A stretch of 5,182 bases of DNA from Caldifarciminota bacterium (GCA_026986235.1 JALSOY010000023.1:1-5182); one strand, 5' to 3'. Counted from the first letter of the stretch, positions 1 through 5,182 are shown. Numbers and translations: made by a program. The notes: generated from the letters alone by a model not told the origin.

Positions 1-1116
1 ACCTCTGAAAGAGACAGCCATGTAAACGAGGCCCACGGGTTTTTCCGGAGTACCACCTGTGGGACCTGCGATACCGGTTGTGGCAAGTCCCACATCGGTT
101 TTCAGGAGTTTTCTCACACCCTCTGCCATCATAACTGCCGTGGGCTCCGATACGGCGCCGAAATAGTTTAAAATCTCTTCACCGACACCGAGGATATCCC
201 TTTTAACCTCGTTCCAGTACGAAACCACACCGCCCTTGAAATAGTCCGAGCTACCTGGAACATCTGTTATGAGGCTGGCAACAAGACCACCAGTACACGA
301 TTCGGCAACTGCCACGGTCATACTGTTTTCCCTCAATATCCTGCCGAGGACAGATTGCAGGGTATCATCATCGTATCCGTAAATTGCATCGCCTATTCTT
401 TGCTCAAGGATTTTTAGCTTCCTATTGAGCTCTTCTTCCAGTTTTTCTCTATCGGACCCCTTTAAGATGAGTTTCAGGTCAACCATACCGGGAACTACGG
501 GATAGGAGCCCATGGGAGAAAGGATGTCCATCACATCCCTGAGTCTCTCGGCGATGTCACTCTCTTTGAGTCCAAATGTTTTTACTGTTTTCGTGACAAT
601 CTCTTCCCTCTTTTCAAAGAGGAAAGAGGCGTTCTTGAGGACATTTTCAAGTTCGTGGGGCGGACCCGGGAGAACGAGTATGAGTTTACCATCTATTCTG
701 GTATAGTACCCTGGAGCAAGTCCTGTATCATTTTTAACAATTCCAAATCCTTCGGGAACGAGACCGTATTTTTTGTGGAGTTCTGTAATCTTTACGCCCC
801 GTTCAACCATTTTTTTCTCTATCTCAGAGTAAAGGTCCGGATCAAAAACAAGGCTTCTATTGAGTGCCTTTGCTACGGCCTCTCTTGTGACATCGTCCGG
901 GGTAATTCCAAGCCCGCCGGTTACAATAGTGATGTCAGCGTCCCTCATAGACTCCTGGATGGCCCTCGATATCTCCTCCTGATCGTCTCTCACGGTACAG
1001 TTTCTCAGAATCTCCATTCCCAGGTCCCTGAGAAACTCTGAAATGATCTTCAGGTTCGTATTCAGGGTTCTTCCACTTAAAAGCTCATCACCCACGGAGA
1101 TCACTATTGCTTTCAT
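1..1116 (-). CDS. cinA: CinA family protein: COG1058 domain plus nicotinamide-nucleotide amidase domain (3' end missing)
   Basis: This is a cytoplasmic pyridine-nucleotide salvage protein. In this family the C-terminal domain deamidates NMN to nicotinate mononucleotide, and the N-terminal MoCF-like (COG1058) domain is associated with ADP-ribose pyrophosphatase activity. 372 residues are visible and the frame is open at the window edge; family members are usually a little over 400 residues, so about 40 are missing. The N-terminal domain shows VGDELLSG (residues 8-15), TGGLGITPDD (66-75, usually GGLGPT, here Ile for Pro) and LPGPPHE (149-155). The C-terminal domain shows AESCTGG (271-277), DVPGSSDYFKGGVVSY (about 285-300), GAVSE (320-324) and TGIAGPTGGTPEKPVG (347-362). 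The ATG at 1116-1114 is preceded by GGAGGG with a 6-nt spacer. The start lies inside the end of the upstream glycosylase gene (29-nt overlap), which implies an operon and probably coupled translation. Family assignment is firm; enzymatic details come from family knowledge. Confidence 0.96.
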   Translation of the reverse strand, partial: MKAIVISVGDELLSGRTLNTNLKIISEFLRDLGMEILRNCTVRDDQEEISRAIQESMRDADITIVTGGLGITPDDVTREAVAKALNRSLVFDPDLYSEIEKKMVERGVKITELHKKYGLVPEGFGIVKNDTGLAPGYYTRIDGKLILVLPGPPHELENVLKNASFLFEKREEIVTKTVKTFGLKESDIAERLRDVMDILSPMGSYPVVPGMVDLKLILKGSDREKLEEELNRKLKILEQRIGDAIYGYDDDTLQSVLGRILRENSMTVAVAESCTGGLVASLITDVPGSSDYFKGGVVSYWNEVKRDILGVGEEILNYFGAVSEPTAVMMAEGVRKLLKTDVGLATTGIAGPTGGTPEKPVGLVYMAVSFRG

Positions 1117-1762
1117 CTTCAACCCTCCAGAATTTTTCCCTGTTCAAAGGGCAATTATCACACACTGGCTTACTTTTACAATAAACCTTACCAAGTTTAA
1201 CGATCAACGCATGATATTCCTTAAATAACTCCACATCACGAGGTAAATTTTTTTCAAAGAGTTCGCGGATTTCGTCGTACTTTTCATTCCCACGAATGAT
1301 ACCGTGTCTTTTTAAAAATCTCCGGGTATAGGCGTCAACGACGAACACGGGTTTTTCAAGTGCGTAGAGCATTATGGAATCTGCTGTCTCAAAGCCGATT
1401 CCGCCAACAGCGAGAAGCTTTTTTCTGAGTTCATGAAGGGGGAGCTTTTTGAGTCCATCAAGGCCACCGTGAGACTTTAAAAATTCTATGAAGTTCAGGA
1501 GACGCCGGAGTTTTATGTTGAAAAATCCCGAGGGTCTTATAAGCTCTCTCAGCTCATTTTCAGGCGTCTCGAGGATTCTATCTACATCTATGAGGCCCTT
1601 CTTTTTTAAGTTTTCGATGGCCTTTTCAACATTTTTCCAGTTTGTATTCTGGGTGAGGATAGCCCCGATTGCAATTTCGAGAGGAGAATCACCGGGCCAC
1701 CAGTTCTGGGGTCCAAATCTCTTCAGGAGTGTGCTGTAGATTTCAAGGATAAGATTTTTCAT
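1088..1762 (-). CDS. HhH-GPD DNA glycosylase, endonuclease III superfamily, MagIII/COG2231-like
   Basis: Probable base-excision-repair glycosylase of 224 residues. Visible features are WWPGDSPLE (21-29), ILTQNTNWKNVEKA (35-48), IRPSGFFNIKLRRL (75-88), the helix-hairpin-helix LLAVGGIGFETADSIML (116-132), the conserved aspartate Asp143 in VVDAYTRR, and a C-terminal cysteine cluster. In bifunctional endonuclease III the hairpin carries a catalytic Lys (GVGRKTA); here that position is Glu125. This predicts a monofunctional glycosylase, as in Helicobacter MagIII (3-methyladenine glycosylase), which shares the WWP, LTQNT, RPSGF and VVD motifs. The Fe-S loop has Cys195-x5-Cys201-x2-Cys204, but Lys210 occupies the expected fourth position. 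I chose the ATG at 1762 because it gives the usual short lead-in to the RFGPQNWWP segment. A TTG at 1798 would add 12 residues. Neither start has a clear Shine-Dalgarno site. The gene is first in an operon with cinA. The lesion it removes cannot be read from sequence. Confidence 0.9.
   Translation of the reverse strand: MKNLILEIYSTLLKRFGPQNWWPGDSPLEIAIGAILTQNTNWKNVEKAIENLKKKGLIDVDRILETPENELRELIRPSGFFNIKLRRLLNFIEFLKSHGGLDGLKKLPLHELRKKLLAVGGIGFETADSIMLYALEKPVFVVDAYTRRFLKRHGIIRGNEKYDEIRELFEKNLPRDVELFKEYHALIVKLGKVYCKSKPVCDNCPLNREKFWRVEDESNSDLRG
1123..1128 (-). promoter_or_regulatory. Shine-Dalgarno site of cinA
   Basis: GGAGGG on the minus strand, 6 nt before the ATG at 1116. It sits within the last codons of the glycosylase gene. 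It is the strongest ribosome binding site in the window and fixes the cinA start. Confidence 0.8.
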
Positions 1763-1820
1763 GTGGAAATTGATAACGGATTTTGCAAGTACTATCAACG
1801 GATTCGTGAGTTTTCCACAT
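1761..1820 (-). repeat. Inverted repeats in the leader of the glycosylase gene
   Basis: Read on the minus strand, ATGTGGAAA (1820-1812) is a perfect complement of TTTCCACAT (1769-1761). Inside it TTGATA (1798-1793) complements TATCAA (1775-1770). The two 3' arms abut, so 15 contiguous bases can pair with two upstream segments, leaving a 13-nt bulge and a 17-nt loop. The outer 3' arm covers the first two bases of the chosen ATG. AATCCGTT also occurs twice as a direct repeat (1804-1797 and 1782-1775). Pairing is seen in the sequence; a regulatory role is inference. Confidence 0.4.
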
Positions 1821-1829
1821 ACCTGGAAG

Positions 1830-1857
1830 TTGCGTTTTCAGATTATTTACCCATAAT
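1830..1857 (+). promoter_or_regulatory. Possible sigma70-type promoter for the mraZ cluster
   Basis: TTGCGT (1830-1835) and CATAAT (1852-1857) are separated by 16 nt. The -10 matches TATAAT at five of six bases, but the -35 matches only its TTG core. The transcription start would fall near 1864, about 45 nt before the mraZ ATG. The -10 lies inside the 10-bp-phased repeat array, as expected for repression by a bound regulator. This is a weak prediction from consensus only. Confidence 0.3.
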
Positions 1858-1883
1858 TACCCAATAAATGTCAAAAAATGTCA
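1849..1883 (-). promoter_or_regulatory. 10-bp-phased direct-repeat array, candidate MraZ operator
   Basis: On the minus strand, 5' to 3', there are TGACA (1883-1879), TGACA (1873-1869), TGGGT (1863-1859) and TGGGT (1853-1849). Each is separated from the next by exactly 5 AT-rich bases, so the period is one helical turn. E. coli MraZ is known to bind TGGGN direct repeats with 5-nt spacers upstream of its own gene, and the two TGGGT units match that rule exactly. The array sits 25-59 nt upstream of the mraZ ATG. Each TGACA unit is also part of a perfect TTGACA on the minus strand, so it could double as a -35 element for the glycosylase-cinA operon. I found no good -10 at 16-18 nt spacing. The repeats are directly visible; MraZ binding is inferred. 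Confidence 0.6.
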
Positions 1884-1885
1884 AA
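1866..1885 (+). repeat. Perfect 10-bp tandem duplication
   Basis: AAATGTCAAA occurs at 1866-1875 and again at 1876-1885 with no gap. It forms the mraZ-proximal half of the phased array. Confidence 0.8.
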
Positions 1886-1893
1886 CATAAGAT

Positions 1894-1898
1894 AGAGG
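1894..1898 (+). promoter_or_regulatory. Shine-Dalgarno site of mraZ
   Basis: AGAGG lies 9 nt before the ATG at 1908. A TTG at 1899 directly abuts this site and so would be too close to be initiated from it, which favours the ATG. Confidence 0.5.
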
Positions 1899-1907
1899 TT
1901 GAGCGGA

Positions 1908-2414
1908 ATGGCGAGGACGGCTAACGGAAGAGACAATACGAGAGCCAGGATAGACTCCCGGGGCAGAGTTTCCATACCCCGTGTCTATCGCGACTCCCTG
2001 GGACTTGATCGTGGTAAAAAAGTCGTTATTTTAAAAGATTTCAACCGTGAAGGTTGTCTTGTAGTATATAACTACGAAAGCTGGAAGGCAATAGAAGAGA
2101 GGATGGAGAGGAAGCTCAATCCTGCCAACAGGAGACAGAAAAGGCTTTTCAGGTGGATATTAAGTGGAATAACCATAACAGAGGTGGACGACATGGGTCG
2201 CATTCTTCTGCCAGGAGGACTCATGAACTATGCAGATTTAAAAGATGAAGCTTATTTTCAGTATTTCCCCGGTTTCCTTGAGATATGGAATCCGGAGAAG
2301 TTTGAATCAGTGGGGATGGGAACCGACGAGGAGTTCCCGGATGAAGAAGTAATGGAGTTATTTGACACCAGAGGAGAAAGAAATGAAGGAGATACACAAG
2401 CCGGTAATGGTTGA
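1908..2414 (+). CDS. mraZ: MraZ transcriptional regulator of the division/cell wall cluster
   Basis: DNA-binding regulator of 168 residues with two tandem SpoVT/AbrB-like half domains; family members form ring-shaped oligomers. The paired DxxxR signatures are DSRGR (16-20) followed by VSIP, and DDMGR (94-98) followed by ILLP. Other family features are GCLVVYNYESWKAIEE (49-64), RRQKRLFRWILSG (75-87) and LEIWNPEKFE (124-133). Identification is supported by its position directly upstream of rsmH, the standard first-gene slot of the dcw cluster. The sequence is divergent: the usual MFxGxY opening is replaced by a basic, polar MARTANGRDNTRARI. After about residue 137 there is an acidic, low-complexity tail (DEEFPDEEVMELFDTRGE) that makes it longer than the roughly 140-150 residues typical of the family. 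Its last 32 nt overlap rsmH. It probably autoregulates through the upstream phased repeats (inference). Confidence 0.93.
   Translation: MARTANGRDNTRARIDSRGRVSIPRVYRDSLGLDRGKKVVILKDFNREGCLVVYNYESWKAIEERMERKLNPANRRQKRLFRWILSGITITEVDDMGRILLPGGLMNYADLKDEAYFQYFPGFLEIWNPEKFESVGMGTDEEFPDEEVMELFDTRGERNEGDTQAGNG
2371..2376 (+). promoter_or_regulatory. Shine-Dalgarno site of rsmH
   Basis: GAGGAG with a 6-nt spacer to the ATG at 2383. It selects this ATG over the in-frame TTG at 2362, which lies upstream of the site. It is embedded in the 3' end of mraZ, which suggests coupled translation. Confidence 0.75.
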
Positions 2415-3366
2415 TGAAGTATTGAGATTCATGGCTCTGAAGCCCGGACAGGTGGTAATAGACGCCACAGCCGGGCTGGGTGGTCATACAAAAGCTATCT
2501 GGGAAAGGGTAGCTCCTGACGGAATCGTTATCGCCGTGGAAAAAGACCTCGAATCTCTCAGATTTGCCCGTGAAAGGGTTGAAGGAGATGGAGTGGTTTT
2601 CATCCACGAGTCTTACACCAACCTCGGGAAAATCACGGAATTTCTCGGTATCAAAGGGAAAGTTGACGCTATACTTTTTGACCTTGGCATTTCTTCTTAC
2701 CTCCTTGAGCACTCCGGGAGAGGATTCTCCTTCAAGCAGGACGAATACCTTGACATGAGGTTCAACCCTGAAGAGGGGCTTCCTGCAGATCATTACATCA
2801 ACAGAATGACCGCTCCCCAGCTTGAACACATCTTCAGAAACTACGGTGAAATCCGCTTTGCCCGTTCCATCGCTGAAAGTATCGTAAAACACAGAAAGAG
2901 ACAGAGAATCAAAACCACGGGGATGCTAAACGAGATTGTCCTCAACTCGGTCCCGGGAATCTACAGAAGGAATCAGAAGTTAAAGAAAAAACTCCTTGCT
3001 CAGGTCTATCAGGCACTGAGGATTCAGGTTAACAAAGAACTCGAGTCCATTGCCACAGGACTCGTTGAAGGTCTTAAAGTATTGAAAGAGGAAGGGAGGA
3101 TGGTGGTAATTTCCTACCACTCCCTTGAGGACAGGCTGGTAAAACAGCTCAAAAAGATGCGTGGCGTCGAGGCTTTACTGAAGAAGCCTCTAACTCCAGG
3201 TAATGACGAGCTTTCCTACAATCCAAGGTCAAGAAGTGCCAGGCTCAGGGCATACAAAAAAATGGGGGAGTTAAATGAAGAGGATATTGATCATTTCACT
3301 CGTCTTGAGTGGGATAACATTGGTCATAATAGGCCCCGCTTCGCCTATGCAGTGGGCAAAGGCTGA
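2383..3366 (+). CDS. rsmH: 16S rRNA (cytosine1402-N4)-methyltransferase RsmH (MraW)
   Basis: SAM-dependent methyltransferase that adds the N4 methyl group to C1402 in the ribosomal decoding centre. Landmarks are HKPVMVDEVL (5-14), SAM motif I DATAGLGGHT (27-36), FIHESYTNL (73-81, usually H-x-N-F), DAILFDLGISS (95-105), GRGFSFKQDEYLDMRFNPEEGL (112-133), YGEIRFARSIAESI (154-167), AQVYQALRIQVNKELE (206-221), VVISYHSLEDRLVK (241-254) and the family-ending NPRSRSARLRAYKK (280-293). The frame continues another 34 residues to 327; many family members end near 300. This tail overlaps the start of the ftsL-like gene by 92 nt and shows nothing I recognise. An A7 run at 3256-3262 lies at the boundary. 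Skipping one A would end the protein at TAA 3272-3274 (296 residues); adding one would end it at TGA 3276-3278 (298 residues). The enzyme identity is certain, but the C-terminus is doubtful. Confidence 0.96.
   Translation: MKEIHKPVMVDEVLRFMALKPGQVVIDATAGLGGHTKAIWERVAPDGIVIAVEKDLESLRFARERVEGDGVVFIHESYTNLGKITEFLGIKGKVDAILFDLGISSYLLEHSGRGFSFKQDEYLDMRFNPEEGLPADHYINRMTAPQLEHIFRNYGEIRFARSIAESIVKHRKRQRIKTTGMLNEIVLNSVPGIYRRNQKLKKKLLAQVYQALRIQVNKELESIATGLVEGLKVLKEEGRMVVISYHSLEDRLVKQLKKMRGVEALLKKPLTPGNDELSYNPRSRSARLRAYKKMGELNEEDIDHFTRLEWDNIGHNRPRFAYAVGKG
3264..3270 (+). promoter_or_regulatory. Shine-Dalgarno site of the ftsL-like gene
   Basis: GGGGGAG lies 4 nt before the ATG at 3275. An in-frame TAA at 3272-3274 directly precedes that ATG, so the frame cannot start further upstream. 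Confidence 0.6.
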
Positions 3367-3586
3367 AAGGTTGAACACAGTTCATTACCAGCTCGTAGCG
3401 GAAAGGGCCAGACTGGACAGTTTGAACTCAGTTATCCAGAGGCTCAGAAGTTTCAAACATATAAAGAGGGAAGCAATCAGGTATGGATACAGACCATCGA
3501 GATCGCCGGTTTTTTCTCTTCAGAATCTACCTGGTGACAGCCTCTGTGCTGGCATTCGCCGGGATAATTCTTCTGTACCTCGTTAA
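3275..3586 (+). CDS. ftsL: FtsL-like bitopic division protein
   Basis: Small protein of 103 residues with FtsL/DivIC architecture. A basic start (MKR) leads into one hydrophobic membrane span, about residues 4-20 (ILIISLVLSGITLVIIG). A charged alpha-helical stretch with coiled-coil character follows, about 28-60 (KAERLNTVHYQLVAERARLDSLNSVIQRLRS), and then HIKREAIRYGYRPS (62-75), like the segment that closes the coiled coil in FtsL/DivIC proteins. FtsL bridges FtsQ/FtsB to the FtsW-FtsI synthase at the septum. Sequence conservation in this family is too low for a motif call, so the name rests on topology, size and its slot between rsmH and ftsI. The first 92 nt overlap the rsmH frame and the last 104 nt overlap ftsI, so about 63% of the gene is double-coding. 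The tail after residue 75 is polar and probably unconserved. Confidence 0.8.
   Translation: MKRILIISLVLSGITLVIIGPASPMQWAKAERLNTVHYQLVAERARLDSLNSVIQRLRSFKHIKREAIRYGYRPSRSPVFSLQNLPGDSLCAGIRRDNSSVPR
3465..3470 (+). promoter_or_regulatory. Possible Shine-Dalgarno site of ftsI
   Basis: AGAGGG lies 12 nt before the ATG at 3483, a rather long spacer. It sits inside the ftsL-like gene, so ftsI may also depend on coupling to ftsL translation. Confidence 0.4.
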
Positions 3587-5156
3587 ATTTCAGATCCTCT
3601 CAAAAAGCCCGGCGTCAAAACACCTGATTATTGAAAAGCTCCCCCCAAAACGGGGGGAAATACTCGATAGAAGTAACTTTAAAATTGCCTACAACCACCT
3701 CGGTTATCTGGTTTATCAGAGGAGCCGCGTACCTGAAGATCAGGTCCCGATTCTCAGACAGTACGGCATACGCGTTAAAAACGCACCGGGTTACTGGAAA
3801 AACCCAAAGCTTACCCTCATCGCCTACGATGTAAGCCCTGAAGTCAAAGAAAAGATCTTTAAAATCCCGGGCCTTTACTTCCGTAAGGCCTGGTTCAGAT
3901 CTTACACAGACCCTGAGATATTTGAACCACTCGTTGGCTGTGTTCAGAAGATCTCAAACACCGGTCTTGACGGTCTTGAATTCTACTTTGACAAATACCT
4001 CAAAGGCACCCCCGGCAGGATCGTCTATCTCGTCGCCAACAAAAAAGACAGTATTAAGGCAAACAGAATAAGGCTACCTGTTCCGGACTCTGAAATCGTA
4101 GCTCCCGAAGACGGATGTAACCTCGTACTAACAATCGACCAGAGGATTCAGACTGTCGCCTACGAGGAGGTAAAAAAGGGAGTTTTAGAATGGCACGCAA
4201 GAAGAGGAGCAGCAATAGTGGTCAACCCAGAGACAGGAGATGTCCTCGCCCTTGCCGTCTATCCCTCTTACATCCCGGAAAACTACTCAAAAACATCACC
4301 TGAAAGAAAAAAGGTGTGGCCTGTAACCGATCCTTACGAGCCCGGTTCCATTTTTAAGGCAATCACCTATGGAGCCGCTCTGACAAGAGGATTTTCTCCC
4401 ACCTACCCCCTCGATACAGACGGTGGAGTTATTAAAGTCGGTAAATACAGAATTTCCGATGTGCATCCCCTGGGCAGGATCACGCTGGAGGATGCACTCG
4501 TCCACTCCTCAAATGTCGGGACGATTAAACTTGCATTCAAGGTTGGAAAGAAAACCCTTTACAGCTACATAAAAAGGGCTGGAATAGGCAGAAAAACTGG
4601 AGTGGGGCTACCTGGAGAGAACCCTGGAAAGATTCAACACTTCAGAAAGTGGGACAAAACGAGATTTGCAAATGTCGTCATTGGTTACGGCTTCCTTTTA
4701 AATTCTTTCCACATCGTTGACATTTACAGCGCCATTGCCAACCGTGGCATAATAAGGAAACCCAGAATCCTGAAGAGTATAGTTTGTGGAGATACGGTAA
4801 AAAATATACGCATAAGGTCTCTCGGACGCCTTTTCCCTGTTTCCACATGTGAAAAACTTACCGGTATCCTCGTCAATGTTGTGGAAAAGGGAACGGGCCG
4901 GGCAGCCCGAATCCAGGGCGTGAAAATTGCTGGCAAAACGGGAACTGCAAATAAACTCGATCCCAGAACGAAGAAGTACAACCGCAACAAAAGAATCGTC
5001 TCTTTCGTTGGATTCTTCCCTGCAGACAACCCACGATACCTGATTTATGTCGTTGTTGACGAACCATACAAAAAGGGGATAGAAGCCTACGGTGGCACCG
5101 TGGCGGCCCCCATATTCAAAAGAATAGCTGAGTTCATTCTCGCATTGAGGCCATGA
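3483..5156 (+). CDS. ftsI: Class B penicillin-binding protein, septal peptidoglycan transpeptidase (FtsI/PBP3 type)
   Basis: Inner-membrane D,D-transpeptidase of 557 residues that cross-links septal peptidoglycan with FtsW. It has a short cytoplasmic head (MDTDHRDRR), a membrane anchor at about residues 10-35, and a dimerisation/pedestal region at about 50-200 opening with KRGEILDRSNFKIA (56-69). The transpeptidase domain runs from about 205 to the end. Active-site motifs are complete: Ser289-Ile-Phe-Lys292 (SxxK; Thr is common at the second position), Ser342-Ser-Asn344 (SxN) and Lys485-Thr-Gly487 (KTG, followed by TAN). The segment IGYGFLLNSFHIVDIYSAIANRG (400-422) aligns with the usual GxGxxVTPLQxxxAYAxxANGG stretch but lacks its VTPLQ core. 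There is no PASTA domain. The start at 3483 is needed to keep the full anchor and gives a 104-nt overlap with the ftsL-like gene. The stop overlaps the next ATG as ATGA. FtsI is favoured over PBP2/MrdA by gene order. Confidence 0.94.
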   Translation: MDTDHRDRRFFLFRIYLVTASVLAFAGIILLYLVKFQILSKSPASKHLIIEKLPPKRGEILDRSNFKIAYNHLGYLVYQRSRVPEDQVPILRQYGIRVKNAPGYWKNPKLTLIAYDVSPEVKEKIFKIPGLYFRKAWFRSYTDPEIFEPLVGCVQKISNTGLDGLEFYFDKYLKGTPGRIVYLVANKKDSIKANRIRLPVPDSEIVAPEDGCNLVLTIDQRIQTVAYEEVKKGVLEWHARRGAAIVVNPETGDVLALAVYPSYIPENYSKTSPERKKVWPVTDPYEPGSIFKAITYGAALTRGFSPTYPLDTDGGVIKVGKYRISDVHPLGRITLEDALVHSSNVGTIKLAFKVGKKTLYSYIKRAGIGRKTGVGLPGENPGKIQHFRKWDKTRFANVVIGYGFLLNSFHIVDIYSAIANRGIIRKPRILKSIVCGDTVKNIRIRSLGRLFPVSTCEKLTGILVNVVEKGTGRAARIQGVKIAGKTGTANKLDPRTKKYNRNKRIVSFVGFFPADNPRYLIYVVVDEPYKKGIEAYGGTVAAPIFKRIAEFILALRP

Positions 5157-5182
5157 AACTGAGCGAACTTAAAAGATTCGGA
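5153..5182 (+). CDS. murE: Probable MurE start (UDP-MurNAc-tripeptide synthetase), truncated by the window
   Basis: Only ten codons are visible: MKLSELKRFG. The ATG shares ATGA with the ftsI stop, and TTGAGG lies just upstream (5145-5150), so translation is probably coupled. An opening of the MKLSEL type is common for MurE, and murE normally follows ftsI in dcw clusters. MurE adds the third amino acid of the stem peptide (diaminopimelate or lysine) to UDP-MurNAc-L-Ala-D-Glu in the cytoplasm. The call rests on position and a very short N-terminus, so another Mur ligase cannot be excluded. Confidence 0.6.
   Translation, partial: MKLSELKRFG

Noticed and set aside
655..1041. A 128-codon open frame on the plus strand
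   Set aside because: It is antisense to well-conserved cinA motifs and shows no recognisable domain of its own.
1811..1819. TTTTCCACA, which fits the relaxed DnaA-box consensus TTWTNCACA
   Set aside because: It is a single degenerate box in an AT-rich region with no cluster or origin context; chance occurrence is likely.
1743..1820. A 25-codon upstream frame (ATG at 1820, TGA at 1745-1743, minus strand) overlapping the glycosylase start
   Set aside because: There is no good Shine-Dalgarno site, and the ATG is explained as part of an inverted repeat; a leader peptide cannot be supported.
2362..2382. A TTG start for rsmH seven codons upstream of the chosen ATG
   Set aside because: The GAGGAG ribosome binding site lies downstream of it and is well spaced for the ATG at 2383; family proteins begin just before the H-x-PVM motif.
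2221..2892. A 223-codon open frame on the minus strand
   Set aside because: It is antisense to the end of mraZ and the conserved SAM-binding half of rsmH; its translation resembles no family I know.
3510..3515. T6 tract near the ftsL/ftsI overlap as a possible frameshift site
   Set aside because: Shifting here would disrupt the FtsI membrane anchor and gives FtsL only a slightly shorter unconserved tail; there is no positive evidence.
4724..5067. Two open frames on the minus strand opposite the FtsI transpeptidase domain
   Set aside because: The plus strand encodes the conserved KTG region here; the antisense frames are shadows.

Overview
The window is a compact, all-coding bacterial chromosome segment split by one divergent promoter region (about 1763-1907). 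To the left, on the minus strand, is a two-gene DNA repair/nucleotide salvage operon. It holds an HhH-GPD DNA glycosylase of the endonuclease III superfamily that looks closest to the MagIII type, followed by cinA, which runs off the left edge. To the right, on the plus strand, is the start of a division and cell wall (dcw) cluster in classical order: mraZ, rsmH (mraW), a short ftsL-like gene, ftsI (class B penicillin-binding protein) and the first ten codons of what is probably murE.

The organism is a peptidoglycan-making bacterium with Shine-Dalgarno-led translation. The proteins are rich in Lys, Glu, Arg and Ile, and every same-strand neighbour pair overlaps. Together these suggest a streamlined and possibly thermophilic lineage, but I cannot name a phylum from this sequence.

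The genes on the right act together. MraZ is the regulator that normally controls this cluster. RsmH methylates the 16S rRNA decoding centre. FtsL and FtsI are membrane parts of the septal peptidoglycan machinery. MurE makes the peptidoglycan precursor. On the left, the glycosylase starts base excision repair, and CinA handles damaged or by-product pyridine nucleotides.

Three observations deserve a second look. First, the intergenic region holds four direct repeats spaced exactly 10 bp apart, TGACA, TGACA, TGGGT, TGGGT on the minus strand. This resembles the TGGGN-N5 operator known for E. coli MraZ, and it lies where it could control both divergent operons. Second, the rsmH frame runs 92 nt into ftsL. 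An A7 tract lies just before the overlap, and both other frames stop exactly at the ftsL start codon, so slippage or an indel there would restore a normal-length RsmH. Third, the ftsL-like gene overlaps its neighbours on both sides, so nearly two thirds of it is double-coding. I saw no RNA genes, CRISPR arrays, mobile elements or terminators.
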